NCBI RefSeq assembly: GCF_019393635.1
Contig: NC_057866.1
Location: 4,056,223 to 4,120,222, forward strand
DNA from: Dromiciops gliroides
Taxonomy: Eukaryota; Chordata; Mammalia; Microbiotheria; Microbiotheriidae
Direction of reading: 5' to 3'
DNA length: 64,000 nucleotides
Shown here: positions 36,191-48,285 of the stretch, piece by piece
Layout of the letters: each line of letters starts with the position of its first letter
Position numbering within the stretch: position 1 is the first letter of the stretch
Made by a program: the position numbers and the translations under genes
Notes under the pieces: generated by a model
Told to the model about the DNA's origin: nothing
Database searches by the model: none
The model's input: the letters and a program-made list of their open reading frames with translations, nothing else

Positions 36191-36399
36191 ATAGAAGCTA
36201 ATACTTCACACTTTCTGGTCATTGGAAAAGGGATTCCCTCTACCACACAAGCCCTAGAAAGCCACAGATTCACAGAATCACAGACACAGTTCAGGGCCCT
36301 ATTTGAGTCTGTGCTGTTCAGAGACAGAAACCTTGTTCCTCAATTTGGACCAGACTCCCAGATTTCTGTGGGCAAAGACTCAAATGAGGATAACATCAG

Positions 36400-37215
36400 G
36401 AACATAATTAGCACAATGCCTGCCCCAGTTTCTTCATTTATTGAATGGGGCTAATAATTATAAAAACCACACAGGGCTGTTGTGAGGATCAAATGAGATA
36501 ATCATTGTTAAGTGCATAGCACAACACTCAGCAGGTAGTAAGAATTATTTAAGTGTTAGCTTTATTATCACTACCACTACCACCACCACAACCACCACCA
36601 TCATTATTATTATTATATGAAACTGATTGAAAAACTAGAGACAAAGAGTAATCTCTTCAATGTCCTTTTAATATGGTATAGTTCAGTGATGAAAGGGACA
36701 GAAAGTATTTTTGTGTTAGAAAATATGTTCATTATAAAACATATAAGCAATTAACATAATACCTAGTTGTAGGCACTAAATAAATGCTATTTGATGGACT
36801 ACCACTTTTTATAGATGAACATTTAGATACCTAAAGGAAGGAGGAAGAGAATTTTGTTTATTTTTTTTAAGTAAAGACAGCTAACATGTGAGTGTTAAGA
36901 CACACAGCTTTATTACAGGACTTGAGCAGCTTAAGACAGAAAATAACAATATTTTTGAAAAATAATCAGCTTGTGAACAATTTAAGCTTCACTCATGTGG
37001 GAATATTATCTTGGTTTTGCTATAGAGGAAGAAAAAATTTGCTTATTGAACTCCAGAAAAATATGAATATAAAATAACATAATTTCAAGGACACCAAAGT
37101 GTTACAAAGGAATATTGGCAATTGTAGATCTGCAAAAGATTATGGTAACTCAGGTCATTTTCATAGGCACATTTAATTATTAAAAAGGATAAACCTGAAA
37201 AAAAATAGAAATCAT
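36400..37215 (+). repeat. Partial fourth unit (D), no receptor
   Basis: Similar in order to 7,560-8,345 of unit A, 27,950-29,130 of B and 46,740-47,740 of C: the end of a MIR-like SINE, a 'gagtaatctcttcaatg' block, a 'tttaagcttcact.atgtgggaatattat' block, and the 'actcaggtcatttt.cataggcacattt' block. It stops where an L1 fragment starts, and no MRGPR exon follows. It is either a truncated copy of the unit or the remnant of a deleted one. Confidence 0.65.
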
Positions 37216-37244
37216 GTCATGATTTTGAGTCATATGATTTCAAA

Positions 37245-37465
37245 AGGACTGGGGAATGGCTGAACAAATTGTGGTATATAACTGTGATAGAATATGATGA
37301 GCTCAACAATTTTAGAAAAACATGGAAAGACTTATATGAAATAATGAATGAAATGAACAGAACCAAGAGAACATTGTAGATGGGAACAAAAATATTGTTT
37401 TAAGAACGACTTTGAGAAAATAAGTTATCTTGACTATTATAAATACCCAAATTATCTATAAAGTA
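37245..37465 (+). mobile_element. L1 3' fragment
   Basis: 'gaacaaattgtggtatata', 'cagaaccaagagaaca' L1 ORF2 tail features. Confidence 0.6.
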
Positions 37466-37916
37466 CAGACCAACTTGCTAAACCTGGGCCACTGTTACTC
37501 AAGCCTATCTCCTGGTTCCCAGCAGGGGTGAAAAACCCAAGTTCTGTCTCAGCACCAGAATAGACCCCTGTAGTCTCCCCCCCCTGCCAAGGGTTCAGCC
37601 CTCTCACCAGACTGAGCTTAGTTCCAGACAACACTGGTGCTGCAATTGATTCAGAAGCTGGGGGTGGGGTGGGGGAGGGGCTTTCCTGGAACTGGATCTG
37701 TGTCAGGGTGACTGTGGGGTTGGGTTCCACTCCTGTCTCAGCATATGAGCTCCCTCCTTCCAACCTTACTTGGTTGGGAGATGATTTCAGCACATTCTTC
37801 TGTGGGTTTTGCTGCTTCAGAAATCATCCTATGGCATTACTTGGATTTTTTTTGGAGCCATTGTGTCATGAGTTTGAGAGCTCACTGCCTTTCCTCTACC
37901 ATCTTGGCTCCACCTC
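37466..37916 (-). mobile_element. L1 5' UTR fragment
   Basis: The minus strand starts GAGGTGGAGCCAAGATGGTA (YY1-type core) and runs through a GC-rich leader. Similar to window 1-200. The 113- and 93-codon frames here are chance. Confidence 0.55.
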
Positions 37917-38339
37917 ATTCACTCTTTATAGTGTGTGGTATATATTTTGAGTGAATGCTTTCTTTGATTTCTATTTGCTGTCATTTCAATAAATGTATAC
38001 ATTTTCAATGCTATTTGTATTCATTGTTAAACTTGACTTGGTCAGATTGGAGTCAAGCCTTAGATATCCACTGAGAGATCTGTGTGTGGATTAACATTCA
38101 CAAAACCTCCAGAAACCATGGTTTCCTCCATGGGAAGTCATCATTGGAATTCATCCATTCTGTTTCAAAGACTTCTGGAAGATATAACTTGTATAATGAT
38201 AATAATATCCTTGAAGCAGGAAAGTACTTGAGCATTATTTTTTTCAAGTTTTCTCTGGGTGAAAGGGGAGGCAGCTCAGCACTGCTCAGCTCAGCACAGC
38301 TCAGTTCAGTGGGCAGCTCCGAGATTATTCACTTAACAG
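37917..38339. other. No recognised gene; short CAGCTCAG repeat
   Basis: Unique-looking sequence with a small tandem of CAGCTCAG-like units at 38,271-38,312. Confidence 0.5.
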
Positions 38340-39300
38340 TGTGTCACATTTGTAGAAATAAGAGCCATTACCCAAAGGATAAATGATCAGAAAGTATGAA
38401 CAGTCAACTTTCAGATGAAGTAATCAAAACTATCTATAGCTATATGAGAAATAGATCTAAGTCACAATGGATTAGAGAAATGCAAATTAAAACAATTATG
38501 AGGTTACAGGGGATAGAGAAAATGGAGACAGTATTGTTGGTGGACTTGAAAACTGATTCCACCACTTGAGCAATTTGGATATATGCTCAAAGGTCTATAA
38601 AACCATGTATATTCCTTGACCTAGCAATATCACTGACAGGTATGTATCCCCAAAGAGATAAAAAACAAAAAACAAAAGGACCTAGATGTACAAAATTGTT
38701 AATGGCAGCTCTTTTCTGGTGGAACAAATTGGAAATTGAGGGGATGCCATTCAATTGGGGAATGGTTGAACAAATTGTAGCATAAGATTTTTATGGAATA
38801 GTATTGTGCTCTAAGAAATGATGAGCTAGATGCTCTCAGAAAAACCTGGAAAGACTTACATAAACCAATTCAAAGTGAAATGAGGAGAAACAGGAAAATG
38901 TTGTAACAGTAACAGCAGTATTTTAACATGATCAACTGTGAATGATTAGCAATTCTCAGTAATACAATGATCCAAGAAAAATCTGAAGGACTAATGATGG
39001 AAAATGCCAGCCATTCTGAAAGAAGGAACTGATAGCATCTCAACATAGATAAAAAATACATTTTAAACATTTAAAAACTATTTCTTGGATTTTTATTTTT
39101 CTCTATGTTCTCTTTTGCACTATGACTTATGTAGAAATCTGTTTTGTATGGATTAAACACATGTTTAATCCATATCAAATTGCTTGCCTTCTCCATGAGG
39201 GTGATGGGAAAGGAGGGAGAGAAGTTGGAACTGAACTTAAAAAGAATGCTAAAAATTGTTTTTACATGTAATTAGGGAAAAATAAAAAATGAAATTCTAA
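38340..39300 (+). mobile_element. L1 ORF2 tail and 3' UTR
   Basis: Plus-strand L1 end: 'tttcagatgaagtaatcaaa', 'gaaatgcaaattaaaac', 'gacctagcaatatcac', 3' UTR and A-rich tail. Strongly decayed. Confidence 0.75.
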
Positions 39301-39370
39301 TAAAAAATAAAAAGAGAAATGTCTGACAGCATACGCGTTAGTAAAACTGGGAAATGAAAATGCTAGCCTC

Positions 39371-39549
39371 GGGGGCAGCTATAGGTGGCACAGTGGATAA
39401 AGCACTGGTCCTGGATTCAGGAGGATCTGAGTTCAAATCCAGCATCAGACACTTGACACTTACTAGCTGTGTGACCCTGGGCAAGTCACTTAACTCCCAT
39501 TGCCCTGCAAAAACAAAACAAAACAAACAACAAACAACAAAAAAAGAAA
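39371..39549 (+). mobile_element. CORE-SINE
   Basis: Plus-strand copy with target repeat AAAATGCTAGCCTC on both sides. Confidence 0.95.
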
Positions 39550-39689
39550 GAAAATGCTAGCCTCAGTGGCCAGATGGAGTGAAGAAAGTCACAAAGCAGT
39601 AGAAGAGAAGAATAATCATATTTCAGGGAGATGATGATGGGATATTTTCTTTTTTAACTAAATTTATTTTTAAATGAATTTTTAAAAAA

Positions 39690-40460
39690 TCTCTCACTGG
39701 TGCCAAGGTAAGTCCTGTCAGCAGTGGAGGGCCCTAGGAGGATACCCGAGGAGGGCATCAGCTGCCTCTGCAGCACTGTTCTCTTCCCCATTGGCATATG
39801 TTGGGCAGCAACTTGCAGTTCCCAAGGGGATAGAGCCCTGCCCCCAAAGGCAGGGATGTGGTCCCTGAGGCCTTGGACTTCCACTTGCTAGCCTGACCTT
39901 CCTCCCTTTCTGATTCACCATCTGCCCACGGAGATGGAAGAGAAATGTGAGCAAGCCCCCTTGGTAGGCGTCAATTAAACTTCACTTGTTCTCAGCAGTG
40001 CAGAAGAAGGGGATGATGGTCCTGGGTTTTGGCCCTTTTTTTGGTACCCAGCACTTTAGCAAGTAGAGATGATGGCAAAGTAAAAGGCATAAAGAGTTGT
40101 TTTTCTACTGAAAACAGGCTTTTTTGGGAGAGGTTTTTGTTACTGCTGCTGTTTCCAGCCTCTTCTCTAAAGGAAATCATGGCCCCTAGAGACTGAGGTG
40201 AACCCCCCCAACCCCAGACCTAGAGAGCTGCATTCTTCCTTGGAGGGGAAGAGTGGGGAGCTTCCAGGCCACCTCTTTTTTTCCAGGGCAATAAGGGTTA
40301 AGTTACTTGCCCAGAATCACATGGCTAGTAAATGTCAAGTGTCTGAGGTTGGATTTGAACTCAGGTCCTCCTGAATCCAGAGCAGGAGCTTTCGCCACTG
40401 CACCACCTAGCTGCCCCCTCAAGCCACCTCTTTAGGGGAAAAAACCAACAACAAAAAAAC
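39690..40460 (+). pseudogene. Probable 5' UTR of the JOSD1 retrocopy
   Basis: GC-richer, repeat-free sequence running directly into the JOSD1-like ATG, broken only by a SINE at 40,270-40,417. It is unlike the AT-rich L1 remains just upstream. That it is mRNA leader is inferred from position and composition; I cannot match it to a transcript from memory. Confidence 0.5.
40270..40417 (-). mobile_element. CORE-SINE in the JOSD1 retrocopy leader
   Basis: Antisense copy; target repeat GGCCACCTCTTT / AGCCACCTCTTT. Confidence 0.95.
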
Positions 40461-41613
40461 ATGAGTTGCATGCCATGGAGAGGTGACAAGACCGAATCAG
40501 AATTGCTGGAGTTGCCCCAGCCAACACCGCTGCCCTAGATCTACCATGAGAAATAGCATTGGGAGCTGTGCACCCTCCACGAGCTCATCAACGTCTTCTA
40601 GTACAGCAATAGTTTCTGTATATTTTTATTTATTTGTTTAGAGTTTTCCCCAAATTACATGTATAAACAAATTTTTACATTGATTTTTAAAACTTTGTGT
40701 TCCAAATTCTTTTCTTCCCTCCCTCCCCACTCCCTCTTAAGAACTCAAGCAATTTAATATAAGTTATACATGTGCAGTCACATAAAACATTTCCACATTA
40801 GTCAAGTTATGAAAGAAAACCAGCCAAAAAACTTTAGAAAGAGGAACTAACAAAAAAAGTTATACTTCAATCTGTATTCAGATACCATCCGTTCTTTCTC
40901 TGTAGATGGATAGCATTTTTCATAAGTCTTTCTGATAGCATCCTGCTCATCATTTCCCACAGCACAATAGTATTTTATTCCAATCTCATTCCACAATTTG
41001 TTCAGCCATTCCCCAATTGATGAGCATCACCCCAATTTCAAATTCATCTTGTTTTTTTAATCTCTTTTAGGATACCAACCTAGTAGTGCTATTGCTCAGT
41101 CAAAGAGTGTGCATGGTTTTATAGCCCTTTGGCCATAGTTCCAAATTGATAGCAATACTTTCACCTGGGAAACACTACAGGAGATTTTTCAGAGGCTCTC
41201 TTCAAACACTATGGTGACACAAGAAAAACATGCTGGGAAATGGGAACTACAACCTGAACGTCATCATGGTGGCCCTTCAGATCAAAGGTTATCAAGCAGT
41301 TTGGTGGGACAAGCAAAGGAAGGTCAGGGTCATCACCCTGTCTAATGTCACGGGCTTCATCATGAGTCTCCTCTCCAGCCTCTGCTGGGGGGTGCTGAAG
41401 CTTCCACTCAAAAGGCAGCATTAGATCTGCATGCAAGGGGTGGGAGCCACCTACTACAACCTTGAGTCCAAGCTCAAGGTGCCTGAGTGGGTTGGAGGCT
41501 AGAGTGAGTTAAGAAAATTTTTGAAACATCAGCTCCAAGGAAAGAACTGTGAGCTGCCGCTAGTCATGCTAGAGGAAGTTGAGGCCCACCAGAGTTGGAG
41601 GGCCAATGTATAA
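40461..41613 (+). pseudogene. JOSD1 processed pseudogene (Josephin deubiquitinase), coding part
   Basis: JOSD1 is a small Josephin-domain cysteine protease that trims ubiquitin at membranes. Here the start reads MSCMPWRGDK.ESELLELPQ, close to JOSD1 residues 1-20. After an inserted L1 the frame continues with [107 protein letters not shown] and EEVEAHQSW to TAA at 41,611. No introns remain. Stops include TAG in place of the Trp codon after LKRQH, and there are frame breaks before NGNY. The His of KRQHW is kept; the catalytic Cys region is degraded. It is a dead retrocopy. The parent gene is elsewhere. Confidence 0.9.
40617..41150 (-). mobile_element. L1 3' end inserted in the JOSD1 retrocopy
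   Basis: The minus strand reads the typical marsupial L1 3' end (ORF2 tail, 3' UTR, A-rich end). It is bracketed by a target duplication AGCAATA(G/C)TTTC at 40,605-40,616 and 41,151-41,162, and removing it rejoins the JOSD1 frame region. Confidence 0.85.
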
Positions 41614-43800
41614 TCCAGCTCTGCACTTCTCTTCCCTCTCTTCCTCCAGCTTTTCCCTCCCCTCCCTGACCCCAGCCTTCCTTGTGTCATGGCCGGTGTC
41701 ACTGCTGGTCTCTCTGTCTCTCCTGCCCCCACATCTTGGTGGGTTTGTTCTTTGCAGACTTAACAATGCAATAGGTCAGCGAAGGTATGACCACTTATTC
41801 CTGGAGAAGGAAGGGAGAATGTGCTTCAAGTTTCCTCTGGCCTGCTCTAAGGGCGTGTTCCTAGGATAGCCTCTCTCCTTCCTTGTAGAGGTCACACATT
41901 GGACTTGACACAGCCTTCGCTGGAGTTAACCACCTGCTGCCCTGATTTGGAGATGCTGCCTCCCCTGTCCCTTTCCTGTCAAACTAATGCCTCTGAAGAT
42001 ACTTTTGAAGCCCGGATGACTAGCTAGGAGGGCCAAAAATATAGGGGTCTCCCGAGAAATCATCTAGATAACCTTACTTAGCAATGGTGCAGCGTACTGA
42101 AAGGTTCCAAGCCCCAGCCCCGCCCTAACCGAGAGTGTATCTCTAAAGGAAAACTTTGTTAAACTGGGCATGAGTTGGATTCGGCCATGTTTAGTCAGGG
42201 TTGAGTGCGGGGTAGCTACACATACACTAAGCGAGGGTGTGACCCGCCGTGGAGGGCTTCTTTTGTGAAGTCTTCACCATTTCACTACATTGCGTGGTGT
42301 AACGATTGGAATAACGCCCCCTGCTGGAGACTTACTGTAGAAGAGTTCTGCCATGAAGCGAAGGTCTTTGAGGGCAAGACCAGGAGTCTTTTCTTTGGTG
42401 TCAGGAAGTGACGCGGGCTAGTGGGAGGAGGAAGGAAGAGACTGGCGCTCGCTCTGAGGCTCTTTCCTGGGACTCTGGTGGAGAGCGGAGCTAGAAATGC
42501 GCTCTCCCTTTAATAGATAGGAATCTAGGCCTTTTCTTCTCTCTTTACCAAACTCTTATTCTCCTTAATAAATGCTTAAAAGTCTAACTCTTGCTAAAGC
42601 TTATAATTTATTGGCGACCACTCATTAGATATTTTAGACAGACTAGCTAGAATTTTAGCCCTTAACAGTGGGAGTTTCAGGGGGAGGGAAGTGGATGTGT
42701 TCAACTTTACCCCCCAGATGTCTCAAGAGAGTTAGCTGAGAACATGCTTCTATAAAAGAATTCTAGTAGTTGAGGACTGGAATAGCGTGGAAGGTATTGG
42801 AAGCCAGCAGAAGGAGCAGGAGTGGAGGCAGCTCCAAGAGCCAGAGCCCTCAAACTGGGCAGCACGAGCTTTGTGTGATGTGGCCTTTGACAAGTTAGCT
42901 CAGGAATGACCTTTAGCTGTCAGCTGATGACCTTTTTCAGGTGGCCACTTTTCTCTTATAACTCTGGAAGATGAAAGAGTAGAAGGCAGGTAATGGTAAT
43001 TTGGCTCCCCTGACCACAGGCATCTGAACACAGTTGTGGCTACCTTAGAAATGAAAACACAGGAATGGCCTGTTTGGTCATTACTAATGATGGTGCTGGC
43101 AGGTAAGAGTGCCAGCCATACTTGGGCAGACTTCTCTCCAGCAGGCCCACTTGGCCTGAGCCATCAGTAGCTTTCTCCCACCTGTAACTGGAGTGCATGT
43201 TTACACCAGCACTCTTCTGCACACTTACTTACAATTCAACAAGGCCATTGTCTTACACTGAATGATGGTGACCAGAAAGCAGTTCCTGCATCATACCCTC
43301 CTAGCACCTGGCCACAAAGTCTCCTGCACTGTTTTCCATGCTAGACCTGCTGCTTGGCCCTTCAAGGAGCTCCTTACCCCTGCACAATGACATTCCATTC
43401 ACCACCACCAGCCAGAAGATCCAGCCAACTTTGGTGGGCCTGTGGGAGGAGCTCTGTCCATGATAGCCAGCCATTTTTTCTGGGAACAAACCTGCTTAGA
43501 TCCATGCAAATGGCACAAGAGGCCTCATGCACATGGAGTCTACAAGGCAATGGAATATACAAAGACACTTTACAAACATTTCAGGGCTGGTTTCTCTGGT
43601 GCTCAGGAACAGGGACCTATGCTGATACCCAAGAACATGGACAACTCTATCTCTACAGGGAAGGGGGTCCCCTGGCGCTATTGCCCATCAGTGGGCAACC
43701 CTAGGCTGTTTATTTTTCTTGGTTCCCTTCCTCTCTTTTGTTGGCCTTGTGTTAGGTTTGTTTAGAGGATGTATTTTATTTAACCAAGTGTTTTTTTAAC
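41614..43800 (+). pseudogene. Probable 3' UTR of the JOSD1 retrocopy
   Basis: A GC-richer stretch that follows the JOSD1-like stop with no break except a solo LTR (42,298-42,667) and ends near the left edge of unit C. Several open frames here are chance. Its right end and poly(A) tail are not clear because a SINE landed at about 43,810 in T-rich sequence. Confidence 0.45.
42298..42667 (+). mobile_element. Solo LTR of an endogenous retrovirus (family 1)
   Basis: Begins TGTAACGATTGGAATAACGC and ends ACA, with a poly(A) signal AATAAA in its second half, and is flanked by GTGG on both sides (4-bp target repeat). Its first part matches the element at 28,468-28,920, so both belong to one marsupial LTR family. 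No internal viral sequence is present. It lies in the 3' UTR of the JOSD1 retrocopy and so is younger than it. Confidence 0.7.
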
Positions 43801-43809
43801 TTACTTTTT

Positions 43810-43951
43810 TGTGGGGGGAGGGCAATGGGGGTTAGGTGACTTGCCCAGGGTCACACAGCTAGTAAGTGTCAAGTGTCTGAGGCCAGATTTGAACTCAGGT
43901 CCTCCTGAATCCAGGGCTGGTGCTTTATCCACTGTGCCACCTAGCTGCCCC
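43810..43951 (-). mobile_element. CORE-SINE at the left edge of unit C
   Basis: Antisense copy; target repeat CAAGTGTTTTTTTAA / CAAGTATTTTTTTAA. Confidence 0.95.
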
Positions 43952-44374
43952 AAGTATTTTTTTAATGGAGAACTCTACATATATAAATCTCTATCATGTA
44001 GAAGCTCCCATTGTGATAAGGTTGGAAGAATCATATAGTGTTGAGGGACCAAAAGCAAAATCTGTTTGAGACAATGAGGTTTGGGGACCTAAGGGGTCTC
44101 AAGGATATAAGTATCTCATACTTCCTGCCACCATTTTGGCACTTGGTAGGGTCTTGTCTCATCTCCTTCCAAGTCAGTATCTCAGAAAAATCAGGAGGCT
44201 CAAGGAAAAAGCTTCATCATTAGATAGGCCTGGGGTTGTGTAAAATGTGGTCTGGGGCATTAAAATGTTAGCCAGTATGGCCATTATGGGGTGGAAGTGG
44301 AAAATCACAAGGCATCAGAGGTAGAGGGATATGAACACTATCATGAAGAGATGTGGAGATAATTTGCCTGAGGA

Positions 44375-44540
44375 GCCACTTTTCAATAATTCTGGGCTCT
44401 TACTGGATAGTTCTATTACAACAGAAACCACAAGAGCCTTTTAAAACTCTTGATGCCACTTGTTCTTGGCTGAATTTCCAATCCGAGGCTCTTACAGAAG
44501 GCTCCAGGTCTAGAAAAAAGAGCATCATACCCAGGTCGGT
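44375..44540 (+). promoter_or_regulatory. Putative promoter and noncoding exon 1, unit C
   Basis: Counterpart of the blocks in A and B. TTTAAAA is kept at 44,441-44,447 and the donor-like site reads CAG|GTCGGT (GT at 44,535). The inverted CCAAT box has changed (ACTGG). The coding exon lies 13 kb downstream, the extra distance being mostly inserted L1 and SINEs. Confidence 0.4.
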
Positions 44541-45002
44541 CAGCCCAAGGATATACCTTCTCTTCAGAGCACACATGTTCCTTCCCCTTGAAGGAAATGG
44601 TATAGAAAGGAAGACCAGGGTAATATTGTCACACTTGGGGATTGAGGTGAGTGAAAGAGGTCTGGACTCTCAGGATTTGTGAGGACAATTCTAAGGGCAT
44701 CAGAGGGCGGGGAGGGGGAGAATAAATACTTCTCTTTCCTTTCCCCCTTCCTTTGTTCCTCTACATTGGTTTCTTTATGTCCTTTATTTCAACTGTCCCT
44801 TCCTTCTCTCTAAATGTGCCTACATAGGACAAGACAAATTAGCTTTGAAGGGGAGTGGGTGAAAGAGTTACTCTCAGCTCTACTGAAAAGGTGAATAATC
44901 TTAACTGAGGGAATCATTTTACAGATATTAGGACAGAGTGTGTAGAAAAATATGTATCTGGTTCATCTCTCCTTTATTTAGTACAAGAATTGGGTTTTTG
45001 GG

Positions 45003-45152
45003 GGGCAGCTGGGTGGCATAGTGGATAAGCACCGGCCCTGGAGTCAGGAGTACCTGAGTTCAAATCTGGCCTCAGACACTTAACACTTACTAGCTGTGTG
45101 ACCCTGGGCTAGTCACTTAACCCCAATTGCCTGACCTAAAAAAAAAAAAAAA
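45003..45152 (+). mobile_element. CORE-SINE, unit C
   Basis: Plus strand, poly(A) tail, target repeat AAGAATTGGGTTTTT / AAGAATTAGGTTTTT. Confidence 0.95.
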
Positions 45153-46643
45153 GAATTAGGTTTTTTCTAACCATTCTGTCTCCTGGGAATTCTAAATACT
45201 CAGAGTCAACAGGGAACTCAATAAAGCTTTCACACAATAGAAAAACCCTTTTTACATGCTACAAATCCTCCAGCTATCTCCTTGGCATCTGTCATTGCAT
45301 GGAGGGGGCATGTATAGTTAATTATTAAAGACAAGTCTAGTTTCCTAGAGTCATAGAAAAGGATTGTAAGGAACCTTAGAGGAGATGGATGCTTCTCAAT
45401 CCACTTTGATTATTTCTCAAGTGATAATTGTGTCCTTCAAGATTGTTAATAGAGATTCTATTATCACTCTAAAGCGAACTTTTGTATTGTATAAAAGGGC
45501 TGTACTCCAGGATTTTAAAAGATTGTTAATTGGAAGGATTAATCTTGCTCTTCTTGATCTCAGAAGGTAGAACGAGGAATGGCTAGAATTTCCTAAAAGT
45601 CAAACCATGGCTTGCTATCAGGAAACACTTGCCAATAGTATCTCTCATGCAGTGGGTTGTCTGTTCTGGAACATAGTGGATTCCATCTTATTTCTTATCT
45701 TCAAGCAAATCCCAGTTGTCCCCTTGCTTGAAATGTGTTAGAGGGCATTGTCTATATGTGTGGGTTAAACTAAGTGCTTTTGGTCCCCTTTCTAGAAATA
45801 TTATCTCAATTTTCTGAAATTGAGACATGAAATTATTTTCTTCTTTACTATTTACTGAGATTGCATTACTTCTAAGACAGCTTGTCTTCCATATATTTAC
45901 CCCCAAACACATTTGGGGGCAACATTCTTTCCACATATCTTTCTACTTGAAAAACTATTTGAGTATTTTTGGTCCCCAATTACTTTCCTCAGCATTTTAA
46001 TTCAAGTAAGATTGAACCTGGTTTTCTTCTGTCAATGTATATTTTGGGGATTTTCTATGTTGATGAGTTTGGTAGTTATATTATCTGGAAGTGGAAGCAA
46101 TAATCCCAAAGAGCCATCTTGACTTTTTCAAAGACAAGTCATTCCAGACTCATTATCTTTCCATTAGGGAGAATTATTAGATTGGTCTGCAATCTCAGAA
46201 ATGTCAGGAACCCAGGAGTCCATATCTCCTAATCTGTGCCTGTCCACAATCCTGTCAACAGTAAGACATAATATGATGTGATATATATTGACCCAATATC
46301 TGTAATAAGGGAGACTGCCTGAAGTGATATGATTCACTAGGAGATGGTTCTAATTTTGAAGAGGTGCTACCCTTCTCTCCACATCTCTCTGTTGGCAGGC
46401 TGTTCCCATTGTCCCTCATCCCACCTCTGGGTCCCTGCAGCACAAATCCAATCCCCATGCTACCTAAAATTCTTTCATATGCTGGAAGACAGACATCATG
46501 TCCTTCCCAAGTCTTCATTCTCCAAAGATATGGTGTAATCAGTAGAAATCATTTCCCTATATTTAGGGAAGCATTTTCCTAGGCATTTATTTCCCATCTT
46601 TCCTATGGAAAAGAAAGATGTGTGAGAGAGATGATATGATGAT

Positions 46644-46875
46644 GAGGTAGGTAGGTGGTACAGTGAATGAAGTACTGGGCCTGAAATAAGGGAAGAACTG
46701 AGTTCAAATCCAACCTCAGAGACTTAGTAGCTTTGAGATCTGTAAAATAGGAATAATAATAATAGCATCTACCACCTAGGGTTGTTGAAGAGATCAGTTC
46801 AGCTGATAATTGTAAAGCTCTTAGCATAGTGCCTGGCATATAGTAAATGCTATATAAATGTTTGCTGTTAGCTAT
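46644..46875 (+). mobile_element. MIR-like CORE-SINE, unit C copy
   Basis: Orthologous within the array to 7,397-7,668. Head 'gaagtactgggcctgaaata'. Confidence 0.8.
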
Positions 46876-47024
46876 TTGTCTTGTATGAAACTGAAAGAAT
46901 AGAGACAGAGTAATCTCTTTAATTTCCTATTCATATGGAGAATTTCAGTGATGAAATGAGCAAAAAAAAATTTTTCTGTTTAAAAATATATTTACATTAA
47001 TTCTAAAAGCATATAAGCACTTAG

Positions 47025-47170
47025 TTGCCCCCCACCTGGGGTAATGAGGGTTAAGCAACTTGCCCAGGGTCACATAGCTAGTAAGTGTCAAGTGTCTGAG
47101 GCCGGATTTGAACTCAGGTCTTCTTGAATTCAGATCCAGTGTTTTGTCCACTGTGCCACCCAGCTGCCCC
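47025..47170 (-). mobile_element. CORE-SINE, unit C
   Basis: Antisense; target repeat CATATAAGCACTTAG on both sides. Confidence 0.95.
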
Positions 47171-47387
47171 CATATAAGCACTTAGAACATTGCCTAGCAC
47201 ATAGTTGGCACTTAATGTGTATTGATTGATTAATAATTACTTTTTACAGGTGAACAATTTGATGCCTAAAAGGAGAAGGAAATGGACTATCTTTTAATAG
47301 TAAAAATCCTGCTAACATATGAATGTGAAGGCATAACTTTAAGACAGGATGTTGAGGAGTTTGCAAATTTTTAAAAATATATTATCT

Positions 47388-47528
47388 GGGGCAGCTAGGT
47401 GGCACAATGGATAAAGCACTGGGCCTGGATTCAGAAGGACCTGAGTTCAAATCTGGACTCAGACACTTGACACTAGCTGTGTGACCCTGGGCAAGTCACT
47501 TAACCCTCATTGCCCCACCCAAAAAAAC
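47388..47528 (+). mobile_element. CORE-SINE, unit C
   Basis: Plus strand, a few bases deleted before the CORE end, (TA)n after the tail; 'atattatctgggg' on both sides. Confidence 0.95.
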
Positions 47529-47744
47529 CCATATATATATATATAATTAATTATATTAATTAATAAATATTATCTGGGGAACACTATAAGCTTCACTTGT
47601 GTGGGAATGTTATATTGGCTTTCCTATAAAAAGGTGAAGACAGTATTGGAGCCAGTAGACCTGCAAACGATTATGGTACCTCAGATCATCTGCATAGGCA
47701 TATTTCATGATTAAAGAGTGAAAAACTGAAAACAAGGAGAAATC

Positions 47745-48285
47745 ATTCTTCTGCCTACCTGCTCATTTTCCCAAACCAAGCCTGAAGACCATGTGTAGGA
47801 ACACTCTCAGAACCTGAGGTAGGGCAGAACAGATACTATAACAAAATACCTCCCATATCCACTCTAAGGGACATAAGAAAGAACTGAGTCATTCTCTCTG
47901 AGAGTTCAGCGTTTAGGAGGGCAGGTCTTCTACTCTACTTCCTCCCCCCAATTTCTAGTCTTTCTAGCTTGTTCTATTGCCTGCTACTGTCTCTAGAACA
48001 TTGTCTCTATACTTTTCTTTAAGAGTTTAATAAACATTTTATAGAATCTATTCAAAGCAAATGTTCATGGTGCCCTACATTGGACTTTTCCCATCAAGTT
48101 GATGTCAAAGGATTAATAATTAATTTTTTGCCTGACAATTTAATCATTTTTGAAATAATCTAACAGCACTATCAATAATACTACTCTCCCTACAAAAGCA
48201 GATATTAAAAACTTAGTTTGATAAAATGCACATGAAACCTGTTATGCTCATACAGTATCAATATTCACCCTCTTTGAGGACCATA
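47745..48285 (-). repeat. Segment of unit C inverted relative to unit A
   Basis: Read on the minus strand this matches 11,165-11,715 of unit A: for example 'ttctgcctacctg' here against the complement of 'caggtaggtagaag' there, 'aatacctccc', 'cctccccccaattt', and 'caaaggattaat' against the complement of 'attaatcctttg'. The sequence on either side is direct. Unit B lacks the region, so the ancestral direction cannot be set from B. Confidence 0.8.

Noticed and set aside
41230-41424. A 64-codon JOSD1-like open frame as a functional gene
   Set aside because: It is one piece of a retrocopy with an in-frame stop and frame breaks, split by an L1.
42001-42297. Extension of the solo LTR to the left, suggested by GACTAGCTAG near both ends
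   Set aside because: Comparison with the related LTR at 28.5 kb and the GTGG target repeat place the LTR start at 42,298.
43354-43765. Overlapping frames of 107-116 codons
   Set aside because: They overlap each other and lie in the probable 3' UTR of the JOSD1 retrocopy; no family recognised.
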